From Clostridium ljungdahlii (GTDB lineage Bacteria > Bacillota > Clostridia > Clostridiales > Clostridiaceae): a DNA stretch of 64,000 nt. The stretch spans positions 1 through 64,000 of the forward strand of contig NZ_LITT01000063.1 of NCBI RefSeq assembly GCF_001636845.1, given 5' to 3'. Of this stretch, positions 39,242-47,985 are shown piece after piece. Made by a program: the position numbers and the translations under genes. Below the pieces are notes generated by a model. That model had not been told where the DNA came from. It saw only the letters and a program-made list of their open reading frames with translations, and ran no database searches. The first letter of the stretch is position 1. Every line of letters begins with the position of its first letter.

Positions 39242-39323
39242 AACTTAAATTATCCTGCATTGTGCACTGCAGTTTACAAGTATCTTGTCTTTTTTTTATA
39301 TATGGTATAAAATAGCATATGAG

Positions 39324-39399
39324 CGGGGTGTAGCGCAGATGGTAGCGCGCTTGCTTCGGGAGCAAGAGGCCGCAGGTTCAAATCCTGTCACTCCGACCA
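39324..39399 (+). tRNA. tRNA-Pro (CGG)
   Basis: 76-nt cloverleaf: acceptor CGGGGTG/CACTCCG, anticodon loop TTCGGGA giving CGG, T-arm GGTTCAAATCC, encoded CCA. A possible promoter TTGTCT (39285)/TATAAA (39306) has only a 15-nt spacer. Confidence 0.96.
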
Positions 39400-39500
39400 T
39401 TGATATAAATGGACTAAATATGATTTAAGCTTATTAATATTTTAGTAATACCCACCTTTCGTCCACCTTTTCTCAAATTTATATAAAGTTTATGAAAATA

Positions 39501-39544
39501 AAAAACTCCAGCTTAATTTTAGGCTGAAGTTTTTAACTATTAAT
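39501..39544 (+). terminator. terminator after tRNA-Pro
   Basis: AAAAACTCCAGC, loop TTAATTTTA, GGCTGAAGTTTTT with one mismatch, about 100 nt after the tRNA. Confidence 0.75.
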
Positions 39545-39621
39545 CCCAATTAATCTGAATATACTTAGAACATTTATCTAAAATCATTTTGATGTTATAC
39601 TTAAAATGAGGTGATATATAA

Positions 39622-40275
39622 ATGCTTAAAAACATTAAAGGTGCTATTTTTGATATGGATGGCACTCTTATTGACTCCATGTGGATGTGGGAAAACATTG
39701 ATGAAAACTATTTGGCAAGAAAAAAGCTAACGGTTCCCGCAAACTTAAAAAGTGATATAGAACATATGAATTTTTATGAAACTGCCGAGTATTTTAAAAA
39801 TAAATTTAATATTCATGATAGTATAGAAGAAATTCAAAAAGAATGGTACGATATGGCCATTTATGAATATTCTCATAATATTTCACTTAAACCAGGAGCT
39901 AAAGAGTTTTTACTTTTATTAAAGAAAAAGGGTATTAAAATAGCTTTAGCCACAAGCAATTATAGAGAAATAACAAACGCATGTCTCAAAAAGAATAAGA
40001 TATATGATTTATTTGACTCAATAATTACAGGTGATGAAATTTCAAAAAGTAAGGCTTTCCCCGATATATATATTTGTGCTGCCCAAAAGTTAAATTTAAA
40101 TTCAAAGGATTGTGTAGTTTTTGAAGATATGCTGTGTGCCGTTAAAGGTGCAAAATCAGCAGGTATGACTGTGATAGGTGTACATGACCTATATTCTGAG
40201 TACCAATGGAATGAAATAATAAATTATTCGGACATGCATATATCTAATTATAACGAATTAATGAAGGCAATATAA
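39622..40275 (+). CDS. HAD-superfamily hydrolase, beta-phosphoglucomutase-like
   Basis: 217 aa. The HAD motifs are complete: motif I DMDGTLIDS (10-18) with the nucleophile aspartate, motif II LATSN (about 113-117), the lysine of motif III in SKSKAFP, and motif IV VVFEDM. A helical cap (about 20-85) is of the subclass I type. Such enzymes dephosphorylate small sugar phosphates or similar metabolites; the substrate cannot be told from sequence. GAGGTGATATATAA precedes the ATG. The gene stands between tRNA-Pro and an SH3-like membrane protein. Confidence 0.88.
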   Translation: MLKNIKGAIFDMDGTLIDSMWMWENIDENYLARKKLTVPANLKSDIEHMNFYETAEYFKNKFNIHDSIEEIQKEWYDMAIYEYSHNISLKPGAKEFLLLLKKKGIKIALATSNYREITNACLKKNKIYDLFDSIITGDEISKSKAFPDIYICAAQKLNLNSKDCVVFEDMLCAVKGAKSAGMTVIGVHDLYSEYQWNEIINYSDMHISNYNELMKAI

Positions 40276-40339
40276 TTTTCATTTTTAAGCACCTTATTGA
40301 ATATACTAATATAAAAGTACTTAAATGAGGAGATTTAAA

Positions 40340-40738
40340 ATGCTAGCTTTTTTATTCCTTCTAATTATAGCAGGAAATGCTGTTATTCTATACAAATTCA
40401 ACGATAAGGTCTCAGTTCAGAGAAGACAAATACTTTCTTTAAAGTATGAAAATGATGATTTGAAATCAAAATTATCAAAACAAACTCCTAAGAAAATAGA
40501 CATCAAATACGTCACTCCTCAATTTTTAAATGCAGTAGTTACTATAAGTGGAACTCTTCATCTTTCACCTATTTCAAACTCCAGCATAGTTAATACTTTA
40601 AAAGAAAATACTTCTTTAAAAATTCAAGATAGTGCTCAAATTCAAAGTCAACTTTGGTATGAAGTTTTTTTGCCTGGAGACAACAGGTTGAATTCTAAAG
40701 GATGGATAAAATCTAATTATATAAGGATAATTGAATAA
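40340..40738 (+). CDS. Membrane-anchored SH3-like domain protein
   Basis: 132 aa from the ATG at 40340. The frame can be read from 40325, but the GAGGAG there is the ribosome site. One N-terminal membrane anchor (about 2-19) is followed by a coiled-coil stretch (about 25-52) and a C-terminal beta-rich region with the SH3b-like text LHLSPISNSS, VNTLKENTSLKI, LWYEVFLPGD, GWIKSNYIRII. SH3b domains often bind cell wall; the target is unknown. It follows the HAD gene by 64 nt and ends in a shared terminator with comB. Confidence 0.78.
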   Translation: MLAFLFLLIIAGNAVILYKFNDKVSVQRRQILSLKYENDDLKSKLSKQTPKKIDIKYVTPQFLNAVVTISGTLHLSPISNSSIVNTLKENTSLKIQDSAQIQSQLWYEVFLPGDNRLNSKGWIKSNYIRIIE

Positions 40739-40770
40739 AGCCCTTTATTACTTAAAACTAGGGCTTTTTA
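40737..40770. terminator. terminator between converging genes
   Basis: AAAGCCCT, 15-nt loop, AGGGCTTTTT. On the plus strand it ends the SH3-like gene; on the minus strand it lies just after comB, with AAAG-rich text giving a weaker U-run. Confidence 0.75.
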
Positions 40771-40776
40771 ACATTT

Positions 40777-41487
40777 CTATAATAATTTGATAACTCCATC
40801 TAAATATTCGGGAACGCCTTTTATTATATCTTTTTTGCAGCAGTATTTTAAATCATCATATAAATCTAGCTGTTGTATCCTTTTATAGTGAGATGCATTT
40901 TGTATAAATCCTACAATATCTGGATTCTTTTCATAAACATATAATGCAGTTTTGGATATATCTGTAAGTTCTACCTCTGTCTTTTCCAAGATGCACTTTA
41001 TTATATATCCGCTGCATATAAAATCGTCCATAGAAAATTGTCCACTTGTTCCAGAATTAACTATCGTTACATCATTTCTTAAGCTTACTATCTTATCTGC
41101 CACCTTAGCTCCATTTATAAGGGCTCCTATTAGCATATTTTTTGCTGTAACACTTCTTTTTATTGCTCTAGTTCCATTAGTTGTAGTCATTATAAGAATT
41201 TTATTTTTTACAACTTCTCTAGTATACTCAAGTGGAGAATTCGAGCAATCAAATTCTGGTATTTTTAAGGCATTTCTCTCGCCTCCAAGTATATATTTTT
41301 TCCTATCTCTCCCTGCTATTTCTAGAGCTTCTTCTACAGTTAGAACAGGTATCACTGCCTTACATCCATTGTCCATAGCGGTAGTAATTACTGAAGTTGC
41401 CCTAAGCATATCCACTATTACCACAGACTTGTCCGCAATTTTCTCATCTTTTATATCATCTGCTGATATTATTACATCTATCTTCAA
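40777..41487 (-). CDS. comB: ComB-family 2-phosphosulfolactate phosphatase
   Basis: 236 aa, whole-length match to the ComB fold: SVVIVDMLRATSVITTAMDNG, GGERNALKIPEFDCSNSP, LIMTTTNGTRAI, VNSGTSGQFSMDDFICSG. In methanogens ComB removes phosphate from 2-phosphosulfolactate on the way to coenzyme M. Clostridia are not known to make coenzyme M, and no comA or comC is here, so the true substrate in this organism is open. The start is TTG at 41487 with GGGGG ten bases upstream. Confidence 0.85.
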   Translation of the reverse strand: MKIDVIISADDIKDEKIADKSVVIVDMLRATSVITTAMDNGCKAVIPVLTVEEALEIAGRDRKKYILGGERNALKIPEFDCSNSPLEYTREVVKNKILIMTTTNGTRAIKRSVTAKNMLIGALINGAKVADKIVSLRNDVTIVNSGTSGQFSMDDFICSGYIIKCILEKTEVELTDISKTALYVYEKNPDIVGFIQNASHYKRIQQLDLYDDLKYCCKKDIIKGVPEYLDGVIKLL

Positions 41488-41549
41488 TTTTCAATTTCCC
41501 CCTCTAAAAGTAATCACATATTATTTATATCTCAACAATTATGAATTAA

Positions 41550-42482
41550 CTATTTCATATTATTCTCACAATATATTCCCTGATAGATGTTCCTATCCTT
41601 CATAGTTTTATCTATGTCATTTAGAACTTCCCACTTTTTAAGACTCCATTTAGGTCCTATAAGTAAATTTCTAGGTGCATCTCCAGTTAACCTGTGAATT
41701 ACAATATCTGGCCGGGTATTTGACAGTGCTGAGCATATTACATCTACATAGCCTTCTTGACTCATAAGCTTCAACTGTCCTTCGTTATACAATTTTACAA
41801 GAGGAGTATGTTCCATTAAGTGAAGCAAATGGAACTTTACTCCCTGTATATCCTGACTTGATACATATTTTACTGTATTCATCATAATGTCTTTATTTTC
41901 ATAGGGCAGTCCCATTATTAAATGAACTACCACTTCAATTCCTATTTTTCTCAAATTTTTTACAGATCTTTCAAACGTTTCTAATTTATATCCCCTGTTT
42001 ATTTTTTCTGCTGTAAAATCATCAGAACTTTGCAGGCCAAGCTCTACCCAAGTATAAATTTTATTATTAAATTTCTCAAGTAATTCCAGCACATCATCTT
42101 CAAGGCAATCAGGTCTAGTAGCTATTGCAAGGCCAACTACACCTTCTTGATTTATAGCTTCCTCATACTTATGCTTTAGTATTTCTACAGGAGCATAAGT
42201 ATTTGTATATGCTTGAAAATAGGCTATATACTTTCCATCTTTCCACTTCTTGTTCATCATTTGCTTTATACCCTGAAACTGACTTGATATAGATACATTC
42301 CTATTTCCTGCAAAATCCCCAGATCCTTTTTCACTGCAAAATATACATCCACCTGTACTTATAGTACCGTCTCTATTAGGACAAGAAAATCCTCCATCCA
42401 AAGATATTTTAAATACTTTACATCCAAATTTTCTCCTCAAATAATAATTCAAACTATAGTATGTTTTGTCTCCCCACAACAT
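41550..42482 (-). CDS. Radical SAM protein, YtqA/YhcC family
   Basis: 310 aa. Radical SAM cluster cysteines C34, C46 and C49 lie in GGFSCPNRDG and TGGCIFC, the spacing of the TIGR01212/YtqA family and not the usual CX3CX2C. Downstream are the family blocks YFQAYTNTYAP, IATRPDCL, WVELGLQS and VHLIMGLP. Proteins of this type resemble the Elp3 catalytic half and are suspected of modifying RNA, but no reaction is established to my knowledge. It lies 62 nt from comB on the same strand, so the two may be co-transcribed. Confidence 0.87.
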   Translation of the reverse strand: MLWGDKTYYSLNYYLRRKFGCKVFKISLDGGFSCPNRDGTISTGGCIFCSEKGSGDFAGNRNVSISSQFQGIKQMMNKKWKDGKYIAYFQAYTNTYAPVEILKHKYEEAINQEGVVGLAIATRPDCLEDDVLELLEKFNNKIYTWVELGLQSSDDFTAEKINRGYKLETFERSVKNLRKIGIEVVVHLIMGLPYENKDIMMNTVKYVSSQDIQGVKFHLLHLMEHTPLVKLYNEGQLKLMSQEGYVDVICSALSNTRPDIVIHRLTGDAPRNLLIGPKWSLKKWEVLNDIDKTMKDRNIYQGIYCENNMK

Positions 42483-42541
42483 CCTAACCCTTCATCCTCT
42501 CAATCTCCCAATAAATAATACATTGTCATTATATCACAATA

Positions 42542-43645
42542 TTACATTTTCACTGCTTTAAAATTTTTTAGACTTAACTTCCACTTACCAGTTAGTTTAG
42601 AAAGTGATTCACTACTATTATTTTTTGATATAACATCAAAGTTTAATATATCCTCATCAAAAGAGGAAAAAACTACATCCACTTTATCAAGAGGAAATTT
42701 TTCTTCAAACTTGTAATCCACTATATCTCCTGAATTTGCCTTATAGAGCCTTATACAATGACCTATATTTTCATTTGTATATTGTGCCATAACAAATTTT
42801 TCATCTTGAGAAAATGTTACAAATTCTACTTTAGAATCCTTTAGAAGATCTAAATTAGTTATATTTTTACCTACTGTTTTCTCGACTTCACCCTTTTTAC
42901 CGCCTTCTCCTCCATCCTTGCTGTCACCGCCATCGCCCTGCTGTCCATCAGAATCCTGGGATTGTGTTGACATGCTTTCATCTATTTTTATTACACCTAT
43001 ATACGAATCTTTGTTATAAGTAACCATTGCCATGTTATCTCCCGTATAGGAAAAATCAATTATACCAAAGTTATTTTTGGGTACAGCAGCCTTATCTATA
43101 TTTACCTTATCATCTTTTGGGAATACATAATTAGGTACATTTGTTATGTCTATTACTATATTTGTCTTTACATCATTTTTATTTCTCATTTTTATTTTAT
43201 CTTTTTCAATAAATGCTTCCCTATCCACAACATCACTAGTCTTATCAATCTTATAGTCATTACCTTCCTTTACTATTTTTATAGAATATTCATCTAACAC
43301 TGCAAAAGGTTTGCTTAAATCTACTCTTGCCACCTTTACCTTAAATTGCCCCGACTTTCCAATTTCACTGCTATCACTTAAACTATATCCAACAATTTTT
43401 AAATTTTGATTTTCACTCTTTATAGGACTTTTCAGGAGTTCCTTGGAATATAATTTTTTAATATTCTCAACATCGCTTTTCATGAGATATTTCATATAAG
43501 TATCTACCGTATTACCTGCTGCTTTCATATCGAAACTTTCATTTGACTCTTTAGTATCTTCTTTTTTATTCAAACTGCACCCGCATATTAAACTACACGA
43601 AAAAATTATAAATAATATGGTACAAATTATACTTCTTTTTCTCAT
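42542..43645 (-). CDS. Predicted lipoprotein of unknown function
   Basis: 367 aa from the ATG at 43645, which has AGGAAGTAT upstream. Signal peptide MRKRSIICTILFIIFSCSL followed by lipobox ICGC, so it should be lipid-anchored outside. Residues about 35-130 resemble a small NTF2-like or DUF4878-type fold (DTYMKYLMKSDVENIKKLYS). A glycine/aspartate-rich linker (GQQGDGGDSKDGGEGGKKGE) separates this from a C-terminal domain. The frame extends to a GTG at 43687 behind AGAAGGAG, but that would bury the signal peptide, so I reject it. Confidence 0.75.
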   Translation of the reverse strand: MRKRSIICTILFIIFSCSLICGCSLNKKEDTKESNESFDMKAAGNTVDTYMKYLMKSDVENIKKLYSKELLKSPIKSENQNLKIVGYSLSDSSEIGKSGQFKVKVARVDLSKPFAVLDEYSIKIVKEGNDYKIDKTSDVVDREAFIEKDKIKMRNKNDVKTNIVIDITNVPNYVFPKDDKVNIDKAAVPKNNFGIIDFSYTGDNMAMVTYNKDSYIGVIKIDESMSTQSQDSDGQQGDGGDSKDGGEGGKKGEVEKTVGKNITNLDLLKDSKVEFVTFSQDEKFVMAQYTNENIGHCIRLYKANSGDIVDYKFEEKFPLDKVDVVFSSFDEDILNFDVISKNNSSESLSKLTGKWKLSLKNFKAVKM

Positions 43646-43704
43646 ATACTTCCTACTCCCAGTTTTTACTCTGTAGTAGAAATCCACCTCCTTCTACTAA
43701 GTTA

Positions 43705-43762
43705 AGTCATTTTCAAAGAAATAACTAGTCAGCATGCCAACCTATTTTCTTTCAAATGCCTT
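43705..43762. repeat. fold-back element, internally deleted copy
   Basis: 58 nt that match both ends of the element at 21703-21864: TTTTCAAAGAAATAACTAGT on the left and TTTTCTTTCAAATGCCTT on the right, but with about 100 nt of the centre missing. It lies between the lipoprotein gene and the YkvI-like gene, just behind the former's start. Confidence 0.7.
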
Positions 43763-43932
43763 AATTAATTCACTTAAACTTTATTTTTCCCGTAAATAAA
43801 ATTTTAATTTATAATTCATTATTTTTATATGTTATTTATATATTTATATATAGGACATATTTAGCCGATGGCTGCCTTTTCGGAAAAGTGGACATAAGTA
43901 AAATTAAAAATTATATTACTGGAGGGATATTT

Positions 43933-44982
43933 TTGAGTAAAGAGATTGTTTTGATTTTCCAAGTAGCCGCTGTATTTATAGGTACAATAGTTGGTGCTGG
44001 CTTAGCATCAGGGCAAGAAATAAGCCAATTTTTTACCCAATATGGTTACAAAAGCTTCATAGGCATATTGATCTGCTGCATTATATACATAGTAATGTCA
44101 ATTATAATAATTAACATAAGCAAAAAATATAACTTAAACTCTTATGATGGACTCATATCCTTAGTAAGCCCTGGGTTTTTGGGTATAGTTACCAATTCCC
44201 TAACTACTTTTTTCTTAATTGGCGGATCAGCTATAATACTTGCTGGAAGTGGTGCCCTAATTCATCAATACTTTGGAATATCACGGTGGATAGGTATAAT
44301 ATTTATGATATTTATAGCTATAATTATATTATTTAGAGATACTAAAGGGCTACTTGAAATAAATTCAGTCATAGTTCCTTCACTTATACTAGTAATAGTA
44401 ACCTTATTTATATTGTATTTAGCTTTTTATAAAAATCTAAATATATCTAGCTTAAAAAACATAAACTGCTGTAAACAGAGCTGGTTTTTTTCTTCATTAA
44501 TGTACTCCAGTTTTAATGTGTTATCTTGCAGTGGCGTTTTAGTACCTTTAAGTCTTTCCATAAACAAGAAGAAAAGTCTTATTGCAGGTTCTATTATCGG
44601 CTCCTTAATCCTTACAATACTGGTTTTTATAATAAACTTCATGCTAATTTTGAATATACCCTATATATTCAAATATGAAATTCCTCTCCTCTACATAGCA
44701 AATCGTTTTGGGAAAATATTAGAAATAATACTGCTTGCTATAATTTGGTTGGAGATGTTTTCTACAGAAGTATCTAATATATATAGTGTGGGAAAGAATT
44801 TTGAAGAAGTATTTAATATATCCTATAAAACATCAGTAATTATAATAATATTAATTACAATTCCTGTATCACAAATTGGTTTTGTAAAACTAATTTCATT
44901 TTTATATCCCGCTTTTGGTTTAGTAAGTCTTATATTTATAGTACAATGTATTGTTTTTTATCTTAGAAATTATAATAAATGA
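43933..44982 (+). CDS. YkvI-family membrane transporter
   Basis: About 349 aa with ten hydrophobic segments, beginning with VAAVFIGTIVGAGLASGQE, the family's N-terminal signature. YkvI proteins belong to the amino acid/polyamine/organocation-like superfamily of LeuT-fold carriers; substrate unknown. The frame can be read from GTG at 43888, but GGAGGG eight bases before the TTG at 43933 fixes the start there. It stands alone behind an AT-rich leader. Confidence 0.8.
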   Translation: MSKEIVLIFQVAAVFIGTIVGAGLASGQEISQFFTQYGYKSFIGILICCIIYIVMSIIIINISKKYNLNSYDGLISLVSPGFLGIVTNSLTTFFLIGGSAIILAGSGALIHQYFGISRWIGIIFMIFIAIIILFRDTKGLLEINSVIVPSLILVIVTLFILYLAFYKNLNISSLKNINCCKQSWFFSSLMYSSFNVLSCSGVLVPLSLSINKKKSLIAGSIIGSLILTILVFIINFMLILNIPYIFKYEIPLLYIANRFGKILEIILLAIIWLEMFSTEVSNIYSVGKNFEEVFNISYKTSVIIIILITIPVSQIGFVKLISFLYPAFGLVSLIFIVQCIVFYLRNYNK

Positions 44983-45060
44983 ATTACTTCCTTATGTTAT
45001 AATTAAAAAGCTGTACTCATATTAATTTTTAATTATCTAAACTTTAAAGGAAGTGCTTTT

Positions 45061-45960
45061 ATGCAAAACTATTTGGAAAATTGCATCTTATGTCCTAGAT
45101 CCTGCAAAACAAACAGATTAAAAGGCTCAACTGGCTTTTGTAATGCTGGCAAAAATATAAAAATAGCCAAAGTATCCTTACATAAGTGGGAAGAACCCTG
45201 CATTTCTGGTATTAATGGTTCAGGAACTATATTTTTTTCTAATTGTAATCTAAGATGTGTTTTTTGCCAGAATCACACTATAAGTGCTGAAAACATAGGA
45301 AAAGAAGTATCCATAAAAAGACTTAGTGAAATTTTTCTAGAGCAACAAGATAGAAATGCTCACAACATAAATTTAGTTACTCCAACCCATTATATTCCAC
45401 AAATAATTGAAGCCCTGGATATAGCTAAATCAAAAGGTCTTCAGCTACCAGTATTATTCAATACTAACAGCTATATAAATGCAGCTACTTTAAAAGACCT
45501 GAAAGGATATATAGATGTGTATCTTCCTGATTTAAAATATTTTAATAACAAATATGCAGTTAAGTATTCTCATGCCCCCGACTATTTTAGCTATGCTTCA
45601 AAAGCCATAGAAAAAATGTTTAACCAAGTAGGCACTATAAAATTTGATAAAAACGGCATGGTAACAAAAGGCGTTATAATACGGCACCTCATGCTGCCCG
45701 GTTTATTATTTGACTCAAAAAAAATAATAGATTATATATATAATACCTTTGGAGATTCAGTTTACATAAGCATAATGAATCAGTATACACCTATGTATAA
45801 TTCTTATAAGTTTCCTGAAATAAATAGGCCTTTAAGCCCCAAGCACTATGATTCATTTATAAATTATTGCCTATCTCTAGGAATAAAAAACGCATTTATT
45901 CAAGAAAGTACAAGTTCTTCTAAAAGTTTTGTACCTGACTTCAACTTAGAAGGAATTTAA
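45061..45960 (+). CDS. Radical SAM protein, PflX family
   Basis: 299 aa. CX3CX2C cluster site at C62, C66, C69 (CNLRCVFC). An extra N-terminal cysteine set, CILCPRSC with a later FC, is typical of the pyruvate formate-lyase activase-like PflX group. Later blocks VDVYLPDLKYF and GVIIRHLMLPG also match. No pyruvate formate-lyase is near, so the target glycyl radical enzyme or other substrate is unknown. AAAGGAAGTG precedes the ATG; monocistronic. Confidence 0.87.
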   Translation: MQNYLENCILCPRSCKTNRLKGSTGFCNAGKNIKIAKVSLHKWEEPCISGINGSGTIFFSNCNLRCVFCQNHTISAENIGKEVSIKRLSEIFLEQQDRNAHNINLVTPTHYIPQIIEALDIAKSKGLQLPVLFNTNSYINAATLKDLKGYIDVYLPDLKYFNNKYAVKYSHAPDYFSYASKAIEKMFNQVGTIKFDKNGMVTKGVIIRHLMLPGLLFDSKKIIDYIYNTFGDSVYISIMNQYTPMYNSYKFPEINRPLSPKHYDSFINYCLSLGIKNAFIQESTSSSKSFVPDFNLEGI

Positions 45961-45965
45961 ATTAA

Positions 45966-46008
45966 AAATTGGCTAGAATAGAATTCCTGTTCCTATCCCA
46001 GCCAATTT
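45966..46008. terminator. stem-loop between converging genes
   Basis: AAATTGGCT pairs with AGCCAATTT across a 25-nt loop, right after the PflX stop and about 55 nt from the end of the XRE regulator. The U-run is only three long. Confidence 0.5.
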
Positions 46009-46063
46009 CACCACATCTTTTATTTGCCTAGTTATATCCTAAATATTCATCTTTAATTCCAAA

Positions 46064-46732
46064 TTAAAGTTTTATTTCAAGTCTATCTAATTTAGCAATT
46101 ATCTTTAAACTTTTAATCTCAATAGTTTCTGTTCTTATACCACTTCTACTACTAATAAGAAGCACCTTATTACTATCCAGCTTCTTTATTTGTCTCAATT
46201 CCCTTTTCCCATTATACTCTACTAGATATATGGAGTTATTATAAATTTCTCCTGTACTATGTACAAAAACTAAATCTCCCCTTTGTATTCTAAATCCCTC
46301 CATATCATCACTTTCTACTTGCAAATACATAACTTTATCCTGAGCATATCCTTCTATTTTATTATCAATCAACGGAAGCTGCCTAAATCCTACTGCTGTT
46401 CTCATATCATATTTATAAACAGGTACCTTTTTTAAAACAGATCCAAAAGCTTCACTCCAAACGTCTTGTACTTTCTCCTTCTTAGCTATTGGAGAAGATT
46501 TTGGAGTTTTATCTTCTTTATATACTTCCTCTTCAAAAGACATAGTTATATCATTTATACTTTTACCTAATATTTTGGAAAGTTTATCAATTATATTTTG
46601 ATTTACTATTCTCTTTCCAGATTCCGCTTCATTTATAAATCCCTCTGAAACTCCTAACTTTTTAGCTAACTGCTTCTGACTAATACCCAATTCAGTTCTT
46701 GCTAATTTTATTTTTTGTCCTACTCTATTCAT
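46064..46732 (-). CDS. XRE/S24-type transcriptional regulator, probably not self-cleaving
   Basis: 222 aa. N-terminal XRE helix-turn-helix (about 5-60: IKLARTELGISQKQLAKKLG) and a C-terminal S24/LexA-like domain (about 100-220). At the site where LexA/CI repressors have VxGDSM this protein reads VESDDM, so the catalytic serine is aspartate (D143). The lysine region IKKL is kept. Self-cleavage therefore looks lost, and another way of induction is likely. Two dyads directly upstream (46765-46820) could be its operators. GGAGGAGAA precedes the ATG. Confidence 0.85.
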   Translation of the reverse strand: MNRVGQKIKLARTELGISQKQLAKKLGVSEGFINEAESGKRIVNQNIIDKLSKILGKSINDITMSFEEEVYKEDKTPKSSPIAKKEKVQDVWSEAFGSVLKKVPVYKYDMRTAVGFRQLPLIDNKIEGYAQDKVMYLQVESDDMEGFRIQRGDLVFVHSTGEIYNNSIYLVEYNGKRELRQIKKLDSNKVLLISSRSGIRTETIEIKSLKIIAKLDRLEIKL

Positions 46733-46764
46733 TTTCTCCTCCTAATTTAATAGATAATGATAAT

Positions 46765-46820
46765 TTTTCTCCTAACGTCAGAAAATATTAAAATTATAAA
46801 TTTCCTAATGCAAGAAGGAA
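46765..46820. promoter_or_regulatory. two dyad operators upstream of the XRE/S24 gene
   Basis: TTTTCT-CCTAACGTC-AGAAAA (46765-46785) and TTCCT-AATGCAAGA-AGGAA (46802-46820) both have a 9-nt centre. Direct similarity CCTAACGTCAGAA / CCTAATGCAAGAA runs through them, with centres 36 nt apart. They lie between murI and the regulator gene, within 90 nt of its start. Binding by that regulator is inferred. Confidence 0.45.
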
Positions 46821-46858
46821 GTCATTATTTGAACTTTGATATTTTAACTTTAAACTTT

Positions 46859-47644
46859 CTATACGCTTTCCTCTTTTAAAAGTTTATAACTCAATTGTAT
46901 TATAGATTCACTGTCCATGGAATTAAATATTGTTACTTTCCCTGCTTTATTTTTATTGTTTTTTATATGGTATTTAACAAGCTGTCTTTTAAGTTGTTCT
47001 ACAGTACCTTTACTTCCGTCTATTATAGGGATGTCCTCATTTAAAATTTTACGTATGCTTTTCTTTACAAACGGGTAATGAGTACATCCTAATACCACTG
47101 CTGCAATTCCTTCATCTTTCAGTGAATTTAGTTTTTCCTTTAAATAGCCTTCTACTTCCTCTCCTTCTATCTTACCCTGCTCAATAAGTTCTACTAAGCC
47201 AGGACATGGCAGTGGTTCTATCGATGATCTACTTTCATACTTTTTCATAAGATTACTAAACTTTCTTTCTGAAAGGGTCATAGTAGTTGCCATTATTACT
47301 ATCTTACCTTTTCTATTAAATTCTACTGCAGGTTTTAAAGCTGGTTCTATGCCAATTATAGGCATAGATTTGCTATATTTTTTCCTCAAATCTATTATTG
47401 CTGCACTAGTTGCAGTATTACAGGCCACAACCAATGCCTTTATATTCTTTGTTAATAGAAGCTCTACTGCATTAAAAGTAAGTCTTTTTACCTCTTCTGC
47501 AGTTTTTACCCCATAAGGAGCCATTTTAGAATCTCCAAAATACACAAAATCTTCATTTGATAAGATTTTAACTGCTTCTTTTAAAACACTTATTCCACCT
47601 ATTCCAGAATCAAAAAAACCGATAGGTCTATCTTCTAAATCCAC
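46859..47644 (-). CDS. murI: Glutamate racemase
   Basis: Makes D-glutamate for peptidoglycan. 261 aa, cofactor-independent: FFDSGIGGISVLKEA, the first catalytic cysteine in VACNTATSA, the second in VLGCTHYPF, and the family end region IIDGSKGTVEQL. The GTG start at 47644 follows GAGGTGATAGA. It feeds MurD, also encoded here. The XRE/S24 gene follows about 125 nt downstream on the same strand, with its own likely operators. Confidence 0.95.
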   Translation of the reverse strand: MDLEDRPIGFFDSGIGGISVLKEAVKILSNEDFVYFGDSKMAPYGVKTAEEVKRLTFNAVELLLTKNIKALVVACNTATSAAIIDLRKKYSKSMPIIGIEPALKPAVEFNRKGKIVIMATTMTLSERKFSNLMKKYESRSSIEPLPCPGLVELIEQGKIEGEEVEGYLKEKLNSLKDEGIAAVVLGCTHYPFVKKSIRKILNEDIPIIDGSKGTVEQLKRQLVKYHIKNNKNKAGKVTIFNSMDSESIIQLSYKLLKEESV

Positions 47645-47985
47645 TCTATCACCTCATTATTCTAATCAAAAAACTTTCTATGTTTATTATATATTATACA
47701 TTTAAACTATACAAAAAAAATCTAAAAAACCAAATTATGAGTATAATTAATCGTTTAAATCTACAACATAAGTATGTTATAAATTTCTTGCTTTCTTATT
47801 AATATTGCAATTACAATTATAAATTCCTTCAAAATTCTATTGACATATATCAATATTAATTATAAAATCATAGATATATAAAATTAAGTTATTAAAATAA
47901 CGAAAGTAGCAATTTATTAGGTGTAAAAATATTAGAGTATTAAAAATGAGATACTCTTCTAATTATTTATAGGAGGAATGGAATT
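47645..47985 (+). promoter_or_regulatory. glnA promoter and 5' leader
   Basis: On the plus strand TTGACA (47840-47845), 17 nt, TAAAAT (47863-47868) is a clear vegetative promoter. It gives a leader of about 110 nt with two hairpins: GTTA/TAAC (about 47887-47900) and AGAGTAT/ATACTCT (about 47934-47957). I compared them with the ANTAR hairpin pair of nitrogen genes, and the loops do not fit. The murI promoter lies on the other strand of this gap; I could not place it. Confidence 0.65.

Noticed and set aside
43646-43687. Upstream GTG start for the lipoprotein gene behind a strong AGAAGGAG
   Set aside because: It would place 14 charged and polar residues before the signal peptide, and a second ribosome site precedes the ATG at 43645. 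The strong upstream SD remains unexplained.
47887-47957. ANTAR-target hairpin pair in the glnA leader
   Set aside because: The loops are not hexanucleotides with A at position 1 and G at position 4.
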